Positions 8,083-16,300 of a stretch of DNA of 64,000 nucleotides are shown piece after piece. A model generated the notes under the pieces. It saw only the letters and a program-made list of their open reading frames with translations. It was not told the DNA's origin and searched no databases. Within the stretch, counting starts at the first letter, position 1. The number at the start of each line of letters is the position of its first letter. The DNA comes from Kribbella sindirgiensis (GTDB lineage Bacteria; Actinomycetota; Actinomycetes; Propionibacteriales; Kribbellaceae). The DNA lies in NCBI RefSeq assembly GCF_004331435.1, contig NZ_SJKA01000002.1:496001-560000 (forward strand), in the 5' to 3' direction. The position numbers and the translations under genes are program-made.

Positions 8083-9522
8083 ATGCGAGCCCGTTATCTT
8101 CCTGCCAGCACGTTAAGCGGCCTGCTCGGCGAGTGGGCCGACGGGACCGGTCCGGCGTACCGGATCCTGGCCGAGCGGCTCCGGCTGCTGATCGCGGACG
8201 GGCGGATCATGCCCGGCTCGCGGCTGCCGAGCGAGCGTGAGTTGACGGAGGCGCTGGGGGTCAGCCGTACGACGGTCGCGTCTGCCTATCGGGAGCTGCG
8301 GGACAGCGGGTACCTGACGAGCCGGCGTGGTTCGGGCAGCGTCACGGCGCTGCCGTCGAAGGTCGAGCCGGAGCTCGGGCGGCACCACGCGCCGGGGATC
8401 GACACCGACGGGCTGTACGACTTCACCTGCGCGGCGCCGGCCGCGGTCGCCGGGATCAGTACGGCGGTGGCGTCGGCGGCGCTCGAGTTGCCGCTCCATC
8501 TGGCGACACCGGGGTACCACCCGCAGGGGCTGCCCGTACTGCGTTCCGAGATCGCGGCGGCGTACAACGACCGTGGGTTGCCGACGACCGCGGACCAGAT
8601 CATCGTCACCGCCGGGGCGCTCGCCGCGACGTCCATCGCGGTCCGGGCGATCACGCAGATCGGCGACCGGGTCCTCACCGAGAGCCCGACGCACCCGAAC
8701 TCGGTGGACGCGATCCGGCGCAGCGGGTGCCGGGTGGTCGCCGTACCGATGTCACCCGGCGGCTGGGACCTGCCCTTGCTGGAGGCAACGATTCGGCAGA
8801 CGGCGCCGCGGGCGGCGTGGATGGTGGTGGACTTCCAGAACCCGACCGGTTTCCTGATGTCCGCGGCGGATCGGCAGCGGCTGGCGCGGGCGTTCGCGCG
8901 GTCGCGGACGACGGCGATCGTGGACGAGACGCTGTTCGAGCTGTCGCTGGACGGGCAGGAGATGCCGCCGCCGTTCGCGTCGTACGACCCGGACGGTGTG
9001 ATCACGGTCGGGTCGGTGAGCAAGTCGTTCTGGGGCGGGTTGCGGATCGGGTGGATGCGGGTGCCCGAGGCGCTGGTCGCGCGGATCCTCGACGCGCGGG
9101 CGTCGATGGACCTCGGTGCGCCGGTGCTGGAGCAGTTGGTGGTCGCGGACCTTCTGCGGCGCCGCTCCACGCTGCTGCCGGAGCGCCGGGCGTCGCTGGC
9201 GGAGCGGCGGGACGCTCTGGCCGCCGCGGTGTCCGCCGAGCTGCCTTCGTGGAAGTTCCGGATGCCGTCGGGTGGGTTGTCGCTGTGGTGCGAGCTCCCC
9301 GAACCGGTCGGTTCCAGCCTCGTCGGCGTCTCCCAGCGCAACGGCGCGCTCCTGGTCGCCGGGTCCCGCTTCTCCCCCGACGGCGGCCTCGAATCCTTCA
9401 TCCGCCTCCCGTTCACCCTCGAGCCCGAGGCGCTGCGCGACGGGGTCGAGCGGCTGGCGGCGTCGTACGCCTCCCTGACCACCGGCGCTCCTACCCGGCG
9501 GGCTGGCGTGATGATCGCCTAG
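8083..9522 (+). CDS. MocR-type regulator: GntR HTH fused to aminotransferase-like domain
   Basis: About 479 residues. The N-terminal winged helix is of GntR type (RILAERLRLLIADGRIMPGS, LPSERELTEALGVSRTTVAS, YRELRDSGYLTSRRGSG). After a linker comes a fold-type I aminotransferase domain with the cofactor aspartate region VVDFQNPTGF and the PLP lysine in VSKSFWGGLRIGWM. A GTG at 8041 is in frame, but ATG 8083 (MRARYLPASTL) leaves room for the promoter and CGATAG repeats and is preferred. It is divergent from the YczE gene, so it is probably its PLP-responsive regulator. Catalytic activity is not expected in this family. Confidence 0.9.
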   Translation: MRARYLPASTLSGLLGEWADGTGPAYRILAERLRLLIADGRIMPGSRLPSERELTEALGVSRTTVASAYRELRDSGYLTSRRGSGSVTALPSKVEPELGRHHAPGIDTDGLYDFTCAAPAAVAGISTAVASAALELPLHLATPGYHPQGLPVLRSEIAAAYNDRGLPTTADQIIVTAGALAATSIAVRAITQIGDRVLTESPTHPNSVDAIRRSGCRVVAVPMSPGGWDLPLLEATIRQTAPRAAWMVVDFQNPTGFLMSAADRQRLARAFARSRTTAIVDETLFELSLDGQEMPPPFASYDPDGVITVGSVSKSFWGGLRIGWMRVPEALVARILDARASMDLGAPVLEQLVVADLLRRRSTLLPERRASLAERRDALAAAVSAELPSWKFRMPSGGLSLWCELPEPVGSSLVGVSQRNGALLVAGSRFSPDGGLESFIRLPFTLEPEALRDGVERLAASYASLTTGAPTRRAGVMIA

Positions 9523-9531
9523 GCGGACCTC

Positions 9532-9617
9532 CACCACTCATCAAGCTCGCGCTGGCGAGCCGGTTCACGCTCAGCCGTCGCGTCCGACCGTCCCCTGCGG
9601 GCGGTTTGTGAGTGGTG
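9532..9617. repeat. inverted repeat and short hairpin after the mocR gene
   Basis: CACCACTCA (9532-9540) is repeated in inverse at 9609-9617. Between them lies a perfect GCTCGC-GCTG-GCGAGC hairpin (9545-9560). This could terminate the mocR transcript. The 200-base interval up to msrA contains no convincing gene. Confidence 0.4.
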
Positions 9618-9722
9618 CAGGTCCGGGGTCGGCACGTCATCGTGCCGTAAGGGGTGCCGGGAAGGTTCGTCTGGCCGGGGGCGTTGGGAGACTATGAGAG
9701 TCACACTGCGAGAGGCGTGAGA

Positions 9723-10361
9723 ATGTCGTTCTTCAGCCGCAACACCGCCATGGTCGAGCCGGCGGCCGCGCTACCCGGCCGGCCCACCCCAGGCTTCGCC
9801 GTACCGGACGAGAACATCGTCCTGCACACGCCGCAGACCGCTGCCGCGCCCGAGGGCTTCGAGGAGGTCTGGTTCGGCACCGGATGTTTCTGGGGCACCG
9901 AGGAGATCTTCTGGCAGCAGCCGGGCGTGTACACCACGGCCGTCGGGTACGCGGGCGGTTACAGCCCGAACCCCTCGTACGAGGAGGTCTGCACCGGGCG
10001 CACCGGTCACGCGGAGGCCGTCCGGGTCGTGTACGACCCGACCAAGACCACCTTCACCGACCTGCTGAAGGTCTTCTGGGAGACGCACGACCCGACGCAG
10101 GGCATGCGCCAGGGCAACGACCTCGGTTCGCAGTACCGCTCGGCGATCTACTACACCACCGACGCCCAGCGCGCCGAGGCCGAACGCACCCGAGACCTCT
10201 ACGCCCCCGTCATCAAGCCCCTCGGCTACGACGACATCACCACCGAGATTGCCCCCGCCACCACGTTCTACTACGCGGAGGCCTACCACCAGCAGTACCT
10301 CCACAAGAACCCGAACGGGTACCGCTGTCACAGCAATACCGGCGTACCGTTTCCTGCCTGA
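9723..10361 (+). CDS. msrA: peptide-methionine (S)-S-oxide reductase MsrA
   Basis: Repairs methionine S-sulfoxide in the cytosol. The catalytic motif GTGCFWGTEEIFW is near residue 57. The family blocks GYAGGYSPNPSYEEVC, GHAEAVRVVYDP, HDPTQGMRQGNDLGSQYRSA and AEAYHQQYLHKNP follow in order, and the C-terminal cysteine in GYRCHS is a likely resolving residue. ATG 9723 (MSFFSRNT) matches the usual N-terminus; the frame opens 23 codons earlier without family similarity. Its 3' end overlaps the convergent flippase-like gene by 34 bases. Probably monocistronic. Confidence 0.95.
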   Translation: MSFFSRNTAMVEPAAALPGRPTPGFAVPDENIVLHTPQTAAAPEGFEEVWFGTGCFWGTEEIFWQQPGVYTTAVGYAGGYSPNPSYEEVCTGRTGHAEAVRVVYDPTKTTFTDLLKVFWETHDPTQGMRQGNDLGSQYRSAIYYTTDAQRAEAERTRDLYAPVIKPLGYDDITTEIAPATTFYYAEAYHQQYLHKNPNGYRCHSNTGVPFPA

Positions 10362-11269
10362 CGTTCCTGAGGGCGGCCCTCACCGGTTGGTGGGGGCCGT
10401 CTTCGTTTGCTTGCCAGGAGGACGACGGCTCCGGGCAGGGTTGCGGCCAGTGCGAGTACGCCGTACACCACCGCGACCGTGAGGCCCAGCGTCGCGCCCA
10501 GCCCGGCCGAACTGAACGCCCAGGCGGCCGCGCCCTCGCGCGGACCCCAGCCTGCGATGTTCGTCGGCACCGCCGAGGCCGTCAGCACGACCAGTGCCAG
10601 GGGCAGGAGCCGAGCCGGCGACACGTCCGCTCCGGTCGCTCGCGCTGCGATCAGGAACACCGCGGCATGGCCGAGCACGGCGACGGTCGATGCGAGCACG
10701 ATGCCAGGCCAGGCGCGCCGCGCGAGGACCGCGTCGCGGAGATCGCTGGTGAAGGCGCGTCCGATCCGCGAGGAGGCGCGACGTCGGTTCAGACAGAGGA
10801 GTACTGCAACCAGTGCCACACCGGAGACGACCACGACCGTCAGAGCGACCGGGGGAACGAAGGCGCCGGCGGGCCAGGACAGCATGAGCAGCACGCCCAC
10901 CGTCAGCACGATCTGAACCGCAAATCCGGACGTCCGCTCCCACGCGACGGACCGCAGGCTCCGGCCCAGGTCGCCGACCTCGTGCCCGTGGCGCACGGCG
11001 CGATGTACGTCGCCCATCACCCCGCCGGGCAGCGTGGCGTTGAGGAACTGGGACCGGTAGTACGCAGCCACCGCGGTCCTCAGCGGCATCTCGACGCCAA
11101 GCCCGCCGGCGACGAGCCTCCACCGCCATGCGCAGCACAACGTGGTCAGCGACGTGATGGCAAGCGCGGCGGCGAGCGGCCAGCCGGTCGTCAGTCGAAG
11201 CCCGTCCACCACTGGCCCCGTACCCACGCGCCACACGAGAACGGCGAGGATCGCGCCGCCGCCCGCCAC
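10328..11269 (-). CDS. LPG_synthase_TM/UPF0104 family flippase-like membrane protein
   Basis: Polytopic protein with about seven hydrophobic segments. It has the features of the MprF N-terminal/AglD-like family: WPLAAALAITSLTTLCCAWRW, YYRSQFLNATLPGGVMGDVHRA, LRSVAWERTSGFAVQIVL and NIAGWGPREGAAAWAF. Such proteins are thought to flip or hold lipid-linked groups. The start is uncertain. GTG 11269 gives 313 residues but cuts into KRSIWNWAR, which looks like native N-terminal sequence. No ATG or GTG lies between it and a region overlapping the divergent gene, so a rare start codon is possible. It faces the phosphatidyltransferase-sulfatase fusion, suggesting a common lipid or cell-envelope pathway (inference). 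Confidence 0.8.
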   Translation of the reverse strand: MAGGGAILAVLVWRVGTGPVVDGLRLTTGWPLAAALAITSLTTLCCAWRWRLVAGGLGVEMPLRTAVAAYYRSQFLNATLPGGVMGDVHRAVRHGHEVGDLGRSLRSVAWERTSGFAVQIVLTVGVLLMLSWPAGAFVPPVALTVVVVSGVALVAVLLCLNRRRASSRIGRAFTSDLRDAVLARRAWPGIVLASTVAVLGHAAVFLIAARATGADVSPARLLPLALVVLTASAVPTNIAGWGPREGAAAWAFSSAGLGATLGLTVAVVYGVLALAATLPGAVVLLASKRRRPPPTGEGRPQERQAGNGTPVLL

Positions 11270-11386
11270 GCGCGCCCAGTTCCAGATGCTTCGTTTGATG
11301 GCAGTTCCGATCTCGTAGTGGGGTCCGGATGAACCGGTGCGAGGCTGTTCTCGTGTGACCGTCGTACCCGCAGATACGGAGGCATC

Positions 11387-13672
11387 GTGCGTCTGGTTCA
11401 GCGTCGAGTGCGCAGCCTGATCGGCCCGCTCGCCGGCTTCGCTTGCCTGCTCGTGCTGCTCGGGATCCTCGCGGCGACCACTGGCCTCGACGTCGCCGGC
11501 TGGGCGACCGGCGGTGCCTGCGGAGCCGGTCTTTCCGCGCTGACCGCCCGCTCTCTGGCGCATCACCGTCGTGACGGGCTGGGGCCCGCGGACAGAGTGA
11601 CGCTGGCTCGGGCGATCCTCGCCTGCGGGGTCGCAGCGCTCACGGCGGACTCGTTCGGCGGCCGGACACCGGTGGCGATTTTCGTGACGCTCTCGACGAT
11701 CGCGCTGATCCTCGACGGCGTGGACGGCCGGATCGCTCGGCGTACCGGCACCGCATCGGCGTTCGGGGCACGCTTCGACATGGAGGTCGACTCGTTCCTC
11801 GTTCTGGTCCTGAGCGTGTACGTCGCACCCACGATGGGCTGGTGGGTGATCGCCTTCGGCGCAGCCCGCTACGTGTTCGTGGCCGCCGGCTGGGCGGTGC
11901 CGTGGCTGCGCGGCTCACTCCCGCCCCGTTACTGGGCCAAGGTCGTCGCCGCGATCGTGGGCATCACCCTGACCGTCGCGGCTGCCCGCATCCTGCCCGA
12001 TGCCGTGACCACGGTGGTGTTGCTAATCGCCCTGGGACTGCTGGCCGAGTCGTTCGGCCGTCACACCTGGGGCCTCTGGCGCCTCGCCGGAAGCCCGCGG
12101 GGAACTCGTGCCACCGTGACCTCGGCGCTAGCGGTGCTCCTGGTCTGGGCTGCGCTCCTCGTGCCGGACCACACCGGCGACCTGTCACCGGCCACGTTCC
12201 TCCGGATCCCGCTCGAGGGCCTGGTCTTCGTCGTTCTCGTATGGGTGCTGCCGCCGAGACCGGCGCGGATCCTCGCGCTGATCACCGGTCTCCTCGCCGG
12301 GGTGCTGATGATTCTGCGGCTGCTCGACAGAGGTTTCTACTTCGCCCTCGACCGCCCCTTCCACCCGGTGTACGACGCGGCGTACGCGGACTCCGCGCTG
12401 GCCCTGCTCGGCGACTCGATCGGCCGTGCCGGAGCCCTCGCCGTCTTCATCGGAGCAGGCGTCCTCTGTGTCGCCCTGCTCGCCCTCCTGCCACTGTCGG
12501 CCGTGCGGGTGAGCCGGCTCGTGGCGAGACACCGGCAGCCGACGATCCGGATCGTTGCGGTCCTGGCTGTGATCTCGATCGTCCCCACGCTGACCGGCGC
12601 CTGGCCCATACAACAGCTCGCCTCGACCTCCGCGGCTCGGCTCGCCACGCAGGTCCGTGACGACCTCCGCGACCAGCAAGAGTTCGTACGAGCGCTCGAG
12701 CACGATCCCTTCCGCGACACCCCGGGCAACGATTTGCTGACCGGTCTGAGGGGCAAGGACGTCCTCCTGGTCTTCGTCGAGAGTTATGGACGCACAGCAC
12801 TCGACTCTCCAGTCGTCGGGGCGGCGCTCGAGGCCGGGGACCGGCGGCTCCAGCAGGCCGGCTTCTCCTCGCGCAGCGGCTTCCTCACCTCGCCGACCTT
12901 CGGCGGCATCAGTTGGCTGGCGCACTCGACCCTGCAGTCCGGGCTGTGGGTGGACAACCAGCAGCGGTACGACTACCTCGTCACCCTTGACCGGCTCACT
13001 CTCACCGGCGCGTTCGGCCGCGCCGGCTGGCGGACAGTCGCCGACGTACCGTCCAACGACAGGGACTGGCCGGTGGCGAAGACGTACTACCACTACGACG
13101 CGGTCTACGACCGCCGGAACGTGGGGTACGTCGGGCCGGCGTTCAGCTATGCCTCGATGCCTGACCAGTACACCCTGGCCGCGCTCCAGCGGCTGGAGCT
13201 GGAAAAGCCGAACCGCGCTCCCGTCATGGCCGAGGTCGACCTGGTTTCCAGCCACACGCCCTGGGCACCGCTCCCCCGGCTCGTCGACTGGAGCCGAGTG
13301 GGTGACGGCTCGGTCTTCGACCCGATGCCGGCCGAGGGCGACTCGCCGGAGGACGTATGGCGGCAACCGGACCGTGTGAAGGCCGCCTACGCACAGTCCA
13401 TCGCGTACTCGCTCGACACCGTGAGCTCTTTCGTACAGCAGCGCCACGACCGCGACCTGGTGCTCGTCGTCCTCGGCGACCACCAGCCGGCCAGCATCGT
13501 GTCAGGCAACGGCTCGAGCCACGACGTACCGGTGAGCATCATCGCCGCCGACCCGGCCGTGACGGATCGGGTAGCCGACTGGGGCTGGACGGACGGGCTG
13601 CGGCCGGACGCCGGCGCACCGGTCTGGCCGATGGATACCTTTCGGGACCGGTTCCTCACCGCCTACGGCTGA
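11387..13672 (+). CDS. CDP-alcohol phosphatidyltransferase fused to a sulfatase/phosphoglycerol transferase-like domain
   Basis: A 761-residue membrane protein. The N-terminal half carries an intact CDP-alcohol phosphatidyltransferase motif (DGVDGRIAR, then G and two Asp at the fixed spacing, residues about 109-134) within a helix bundle. Several more helices follow (about 235-430). The C-terminal third is an extracytoplasmic alkaline-phosphatase-superfamily domain: metal-binding Glu in LLVFVESYGR (near 465), a nucleophile candidate in SPTFGGISWLAHSTLQSG, and LVVLGDHQPA (Asp/His near 698-699). LtaS-like phosphoglycerol transferases share this layout. The GTG start follows GGAGG at 11378-11382. 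One protein could make a phosphoalcohol lipid and transfer its headgroup; substrate unknown. Confidence 0.88.
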   Translation: MRLVQRRVRSLIGPLAGFACLLVLLGILAATTGLDVAGWATGGACGAGLSALTARSLAHHRRDGLGPADRVTLARAILACGVAALTADSFGGRTPVAIFVTLSTIALILDGVDGRIARRTGTASAFGARFDMEVDSFLVLVLSVYVAPTMGWWVIAFGAARYVFVAAGWAVPWLRGSLPPRYWAKVVAAIVGITLTVAAARILPDAVTTVVLLIALGLLAESFGRHTWGLWRLAGSPRGTRATVTSALAVLLVWAALLVPDHTGDLSPATFLRIPLEGLVFVVLVWVLPPRPARILALITGLLAGVLMILRLLDRGFYFALDRPFHPVYDAAYADSALALLGDSIGRAGALAVFIGAGVLCVALLALLPLSAVRVSRLVARHRQPTIRIVAVLAVISIVPTLTGAWPIQQLASTSAARLATQVRDDLRDQQEFVRALEHDPFRDTPGNDLLTGLRGKDVLLVFVESYGRTALDSPVVGAALEAGDRRLQQAGFSSRSGFLTSPTFGGISWLAHSTLQSGLWVDNQQRYDYLVTLDRLTLTGAFGRAGWRTVADVPSNDRDWPVAKTYYHYDAVYDRRNVGYVGPAFSYASMPDQYTLAALQRLELEKPNRAPVMAEVDLVSSHTPWAPLPRLVDWSRVGDGSVFDPMPAEGDSPEDVWRQPDRVKAAYAQSIAYSLDTVSSFVQQRHDRDLVLVVLGDHQPASIVSGNGSSHDVPVSIIAADPAVTDRVADWGWTDGLRPDAGAPVWPMDTFRDRFLTAYG

Positions 13673-13679
13673 ACCGGGT

Positions 13680-14438
13680 TCAGTGGCGGCGGGCCAGGTG
13701 GATGTGGATCTGGGCGTCGACCTCCACGGTTTCGGGGAGGGTTTCGAGAGTTCGGCGGAAGACCTCGTCGCGGTCTGCGGGTGGGAGCATCAGGTACGCC
13801 GAGACTGTCGACAGCTGTCCGATGTAGTTGTGGGCGCTCATCGTGAGGCGGCGTTCGATGACTGCCTGCTGGACGTCGGTGAACCACTCGGTCTGCTGGA
13901 GTTCCGTGCCGGGCCATTGCATCGGGCGGTCCTCGGGGGTGCCGTCGGGTGACGGGACGCCGTCGTCGACCAGGTACGGCGTACGCGCCGCGCGGACTGC
14001 CTCTTTGAGGGCAGGGTCCGCCAGTTGGATCGGTACGCCGAAGGAGGTGAACACGCCACCCGGTCGGACGAGCGCCGCCATGCGCTCCCATCGGCCGTCG
14101 GGGTTGGTCCAGTGGAGGGCGGCGGCCGAATACACCAGGTCGTACGACCTATCCAGCGGGAGGTCCTCGAAGGCGGACTGCACGGTGGTGACATCGGCCG
14201 GCAGGTGTTTGCGCGCTTCCGCGAGCATGGCCGCGTCAGGATCTGTTGCCGTAATCGCGATACCTCCCTGCGCGAACAGACGGGTCGCCTTGCCGGTCCC
14301 GGCGCCGATTTCCAGGGCGGTCCGAAGCGGCGTACCGGCGTACGCCGTCACCAATTCGAGGAGCTCCACCGGATACCCGGGGCGGAACCGTTCGTAGGCT
14401 TCTGCCACTGACCCGAAGCTCAACGCGCGCACAACCAT
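13680..14438 (-). CDS. class I SAM-dependent methyltransferase
   Basis: A 252-residue Rossmann methyltransferase. Motif I is ALEIGAGTGKATRLFA. The acidic ribose-binding residue lies in ITATDPDAAML and the adenine-binding step in VQSAFEDLPL. YDLVYSAAALHWTNP and VRPGGVFTSFG complete the fold. The opening FGSVAEAYERFRPGYP is typical of UbiE/trans-aconitate-type methyltransferases that act on small molecules. Substrate cannot be deduced. It converges on the preceding fusion gene with an 8-base gap and has no obvious operon partner. Confidence 0.9.
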   Translation of the reverse strand: MVVRALSFGSVAEAYERFRPGYPVELLELVTAYAGTPLRTALEIGAGTGKATRLFAQGGIAITATDPDAAMLAEARKHLPADVTTVQSAFEDLPLDRSYDLVYSAAALHWTNPDGRWERMAALVRPGGVFTSFGVPIQLADPALKEAVRAARTPYLVDDGVPSPDGTPEDRPMQWPGTELQQTEWFTDVQQAVIERRLTMSAHNYIGQLSTVSAYLMLPPADRDEVFRRTLETLPETVEVDAQIHIHLARRH

Positions 14439-14497
14439 GCCCGCATCCTGACACCTTGCGTACCCCCACCGCCTGGCATTTTCGCCGAGTAGGCGGG

Positions 14498-14818
14498 TCA
14501 GGCGATGCCCGTCCAGATGGTTCTGTCGGTGAATGCTCCGCGGGCGGCGGCCTTCGCTGCCCGGGTTGTTTCCAGCGCATCTGTGGTGGTTCCCAGGTCG
14601 GCTGCGAGAGCGTAGACGACCTCAAGGATGTCGGCGAGTTCCTCGACCACGGTCGCGTCATCGGCCTCGAGAAACTCGTCGACCTCCTCGCGAAGCTTGT
14701 CGCGCAACCGCCTACGGAACTCGTCGGGCTCGGCCTGATACGTGACCGGATCGCCGCCGCCCGCCCGGATGATCTCCGGAATCCGATCCCTCACCAACTT
14801 GCCGCCAACACTCTCCAC
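14498..14818 (-). CDS. MazG-like nucleotide pyrophosphohydrolase, small form
   Basis: A 106-residue all-alpha protein. The opening GKLVRDRIPEII is found in small phosphoribosyl-ATP pyrophosphohydrolase-like proteins. The metal-binding pattern EEVDEFLEADD followed by VVEELADILEVVYAL is clear. The family hydrolyses non-canonical or damaged nucleoside triphosphates to the monophosphate; this protein's substrate is unknown. It is a stand-alone single-domain version, unlike the two-domain MazG at 53390-54379. Confidence 0.88.
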   Translation of the reverse strand: MESVGGKLVRDRIPEIIRAGGGDPVTYQAEPDEFRRRLRDKLREEVDEFLEADDATVVEELADILEVVYALAADLGTTTDALETTRAAKAAARGAFTDRTIWTGIA

Positions 14819-14887
14819 CTCGACAGCCTAGGTCAGACCGGGCGACAGTTCGCCCCAACCGCTTTCCGCTGTGCCAGGATCGCGTTT

Positions 14888-15364
14888 GTGACTCCTGAAC
14901 AGGCAAGCCGCGGTCAAACGATTCCCGACGCGGAGCTGCCTATGCTCGCGGCTCTCTGGTTGGTTGAGGGATACGACTCTCCATTGCTGCGTGAGCTGGC
15001 AGGGCTCACCCGCCGGCAGTCCACCGAGGCACGACAGATGTTCGACGCGGTGCTCGCTGAGCTCGGACACCCGGTACGCACTATCACCACGCCGTACGAC
15101 GAACTCCCTTGGCGCGGGTACTGGGAGCAAATCCGTTGGGCTGTGGACCAGATGGACAAGACACACACCGCGTACGCGTCGGCGCAACGTGTCCTGGAGG
15201 TCCTGTCCGACGTACCTGACCTCTGGGGCCCCGGTCGCGGAACGGATCTGGTGGATTTGCTGGAGCAGTGGAACGAACACCGTGATCGACGCAACGAGCT
15301 GACCGACCGCATCAGAACCCACCTCCGTTCCCTCCGCGAAGGCGACGTTCCACCGCTGGCGTGA
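14888..15364 (+). CDS. hypothetical protein, 158 aa
   Basis: No family recognised. GTG 14888 is preceded by AGGA at 14876-14879, and the product (VTPEQASRGQTIPDAELPML) looks like an ordinary soluble alpha-helical protein. Its middle resembles a winged-helix fold in spacing (LAALWLVEGYDSPLLRELAG, TRRQSTEARQMFDAVLAELG) and it ends in a charged helix (NEHRDRRNELTDRIRTHLRS). Codon usage matches its neighbours. The open frame extends further upstream, but that part lies antisense to the MazG-like gene. Confidence 0.7.
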   Translation: MTPEQASRGQTIPDAELPMLAALWLVEGYDSPLLRELAGLTRRQSTEARQMFDAVLAELGHPVRTITTPYDELPWRGYWEQIRWAVDQMDKTHTAYASAQRVLEVLSDVPDLWGPGRGTDLVDLLEQWNEHRDRRNELTDRIRTHLRSLREGDVPPLA

Positions 15365-15373
15365 AGCACCGTT

Positions 15374-15641
15374 TCAGTACTTCCAGGTTCCTAGTTGGTG
15401 GTTGTTGGCGTCGTGGAGGGTTAGTTGGCCGTGGCGGGTGGAGACGTCGAGGACCAGCCAGCCGGTGGCTTGTTCGCCTTGATTGAGGATTACTGGGTCG
15501 AGGGGTGGGCCGAAGGTGGTTGAGGTGACGATGGCGTCGCCTCTCGCCAACGAGACTGGACCGGATCTCGGTGACCACCTTGCCGGTGTCGATGAGCGCC
15601 TTCGCCGGCGTGAGTTTGTAGCTGTAGTCCTGGCCGCACCG
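15374..15641 (-). pseudogene. decayed DUF4352-like domain fragment with a frameshift
   Basis: Two minus-strand frames together read as one protein tail. Frame A (about 15635-15550) gives QDYSYKLTPAKALIDTG then KVVTEIRSSL. Frame B (about 15556-15374) gives RGDAIVTSTTFGPPLDPVIL, NQGEQATGWLVLDVS and LTLHDANNHQLGTWKY before the stop. The join at about 15540-15556 needs a one-base shift. The NQGEQATGWLVLDV segment is typical of DUF4352-type lipoprotein domains. There is no signal peptide or N-terminal half, because the next gene starts at 15671 on the other strand. Confidence 0.6.
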
Positions 15642-15670
15642 GGGAAGAAGCCATCAGCGATGATGGGCCG

Positions 15671-16300
15671 GTGTCGATCACCGCGAGCCATGAGCTGACT
15701 CCCGAAACGAACCTCGGCCGCCCCGGCAGGCTGATTTTCCTCAACGGTACGTCGAGTTCCGGGAAGTCGAGTATCGCGGCCGAGCTGCTCGGCTCGCTGG
15801 ACGGCACCTGGTTCCATCTGGCGATCGACCAGTTCCATCGGATCCGCGCCCGGCGGGAGATGCCGGACGAGGCCTTCCTGTCCGTGTTCCAGCGGACGGT
15901 GCTCGGATTCCACCGGGCCGTCGCCGGGATGGCGTCGGCGGGGAACGACGTGGTGGTGGATCACATCCTCGGCGAGCAGTGGCGGCTGACGGACTGCCTC
16001 ACGGTGTTCGACGGGTTGCCGGTCCTGTTCGTCGGCGTCCGTTGCGCGCTGCCCGAACTCGAGCGGCGCGAACGCGACCGCGGCAACCGCACGATCGGCA
16101 GGGCGGCGGTACAGTTTCCGATCGTCCACGAGCACGGCGTGTACGACGTGGAGGTCGAGTCGGACCGGCATACCCCGGCCGAATGCGCTGCGCAGATCCG
16201 CGACCGTCTCGAGGCCGGCCCGCCAACGGCCTTCGACCAACTCCGAGCGAGGGGCGCCTCCACCGCGGGAGACGCCCCCACGGTTCATCCGGCGCGGTAG
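15671..16300 (+). CDS. chloramphenicol phosphotransferase-like kinase
   Basis: A 209-residue P-loop protein. Walker A is FLNGTSSSGKSSIAAELL, and WFHLAIDQFHRI holds the aspartate that acts as base in chloramphenicol 3-O-phosphotransferase. VVVDHILGEQWRLTDCL and FVGVRCALPELERRERDRGN are also typical of the CPT family. Many members are not resistance enzymes, so the substrate is open. GTG 15671 begins the reading frame. The 3' end overlaps the convergent lyase gene by 16 bases. Confidence 0.85.
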   Translation: MSITASHELTPETNLGRPGRLIFLNGTSSSGKSSIAAELLGSLDGTWFHLAIDQFHRIRARREMPDEAFLSVFQRTVLGFHRAVAGMASAGNDVVVDHILGEQWRLTDCLTVFDGLPVLFVGVRCALPELERRERDRGNRTIGRAAVQFPIVHEHGVYDVEVESDRHTPAECAAQIRDRLEAGPPTAFDQLRARGASTAGDAPTVHPAR

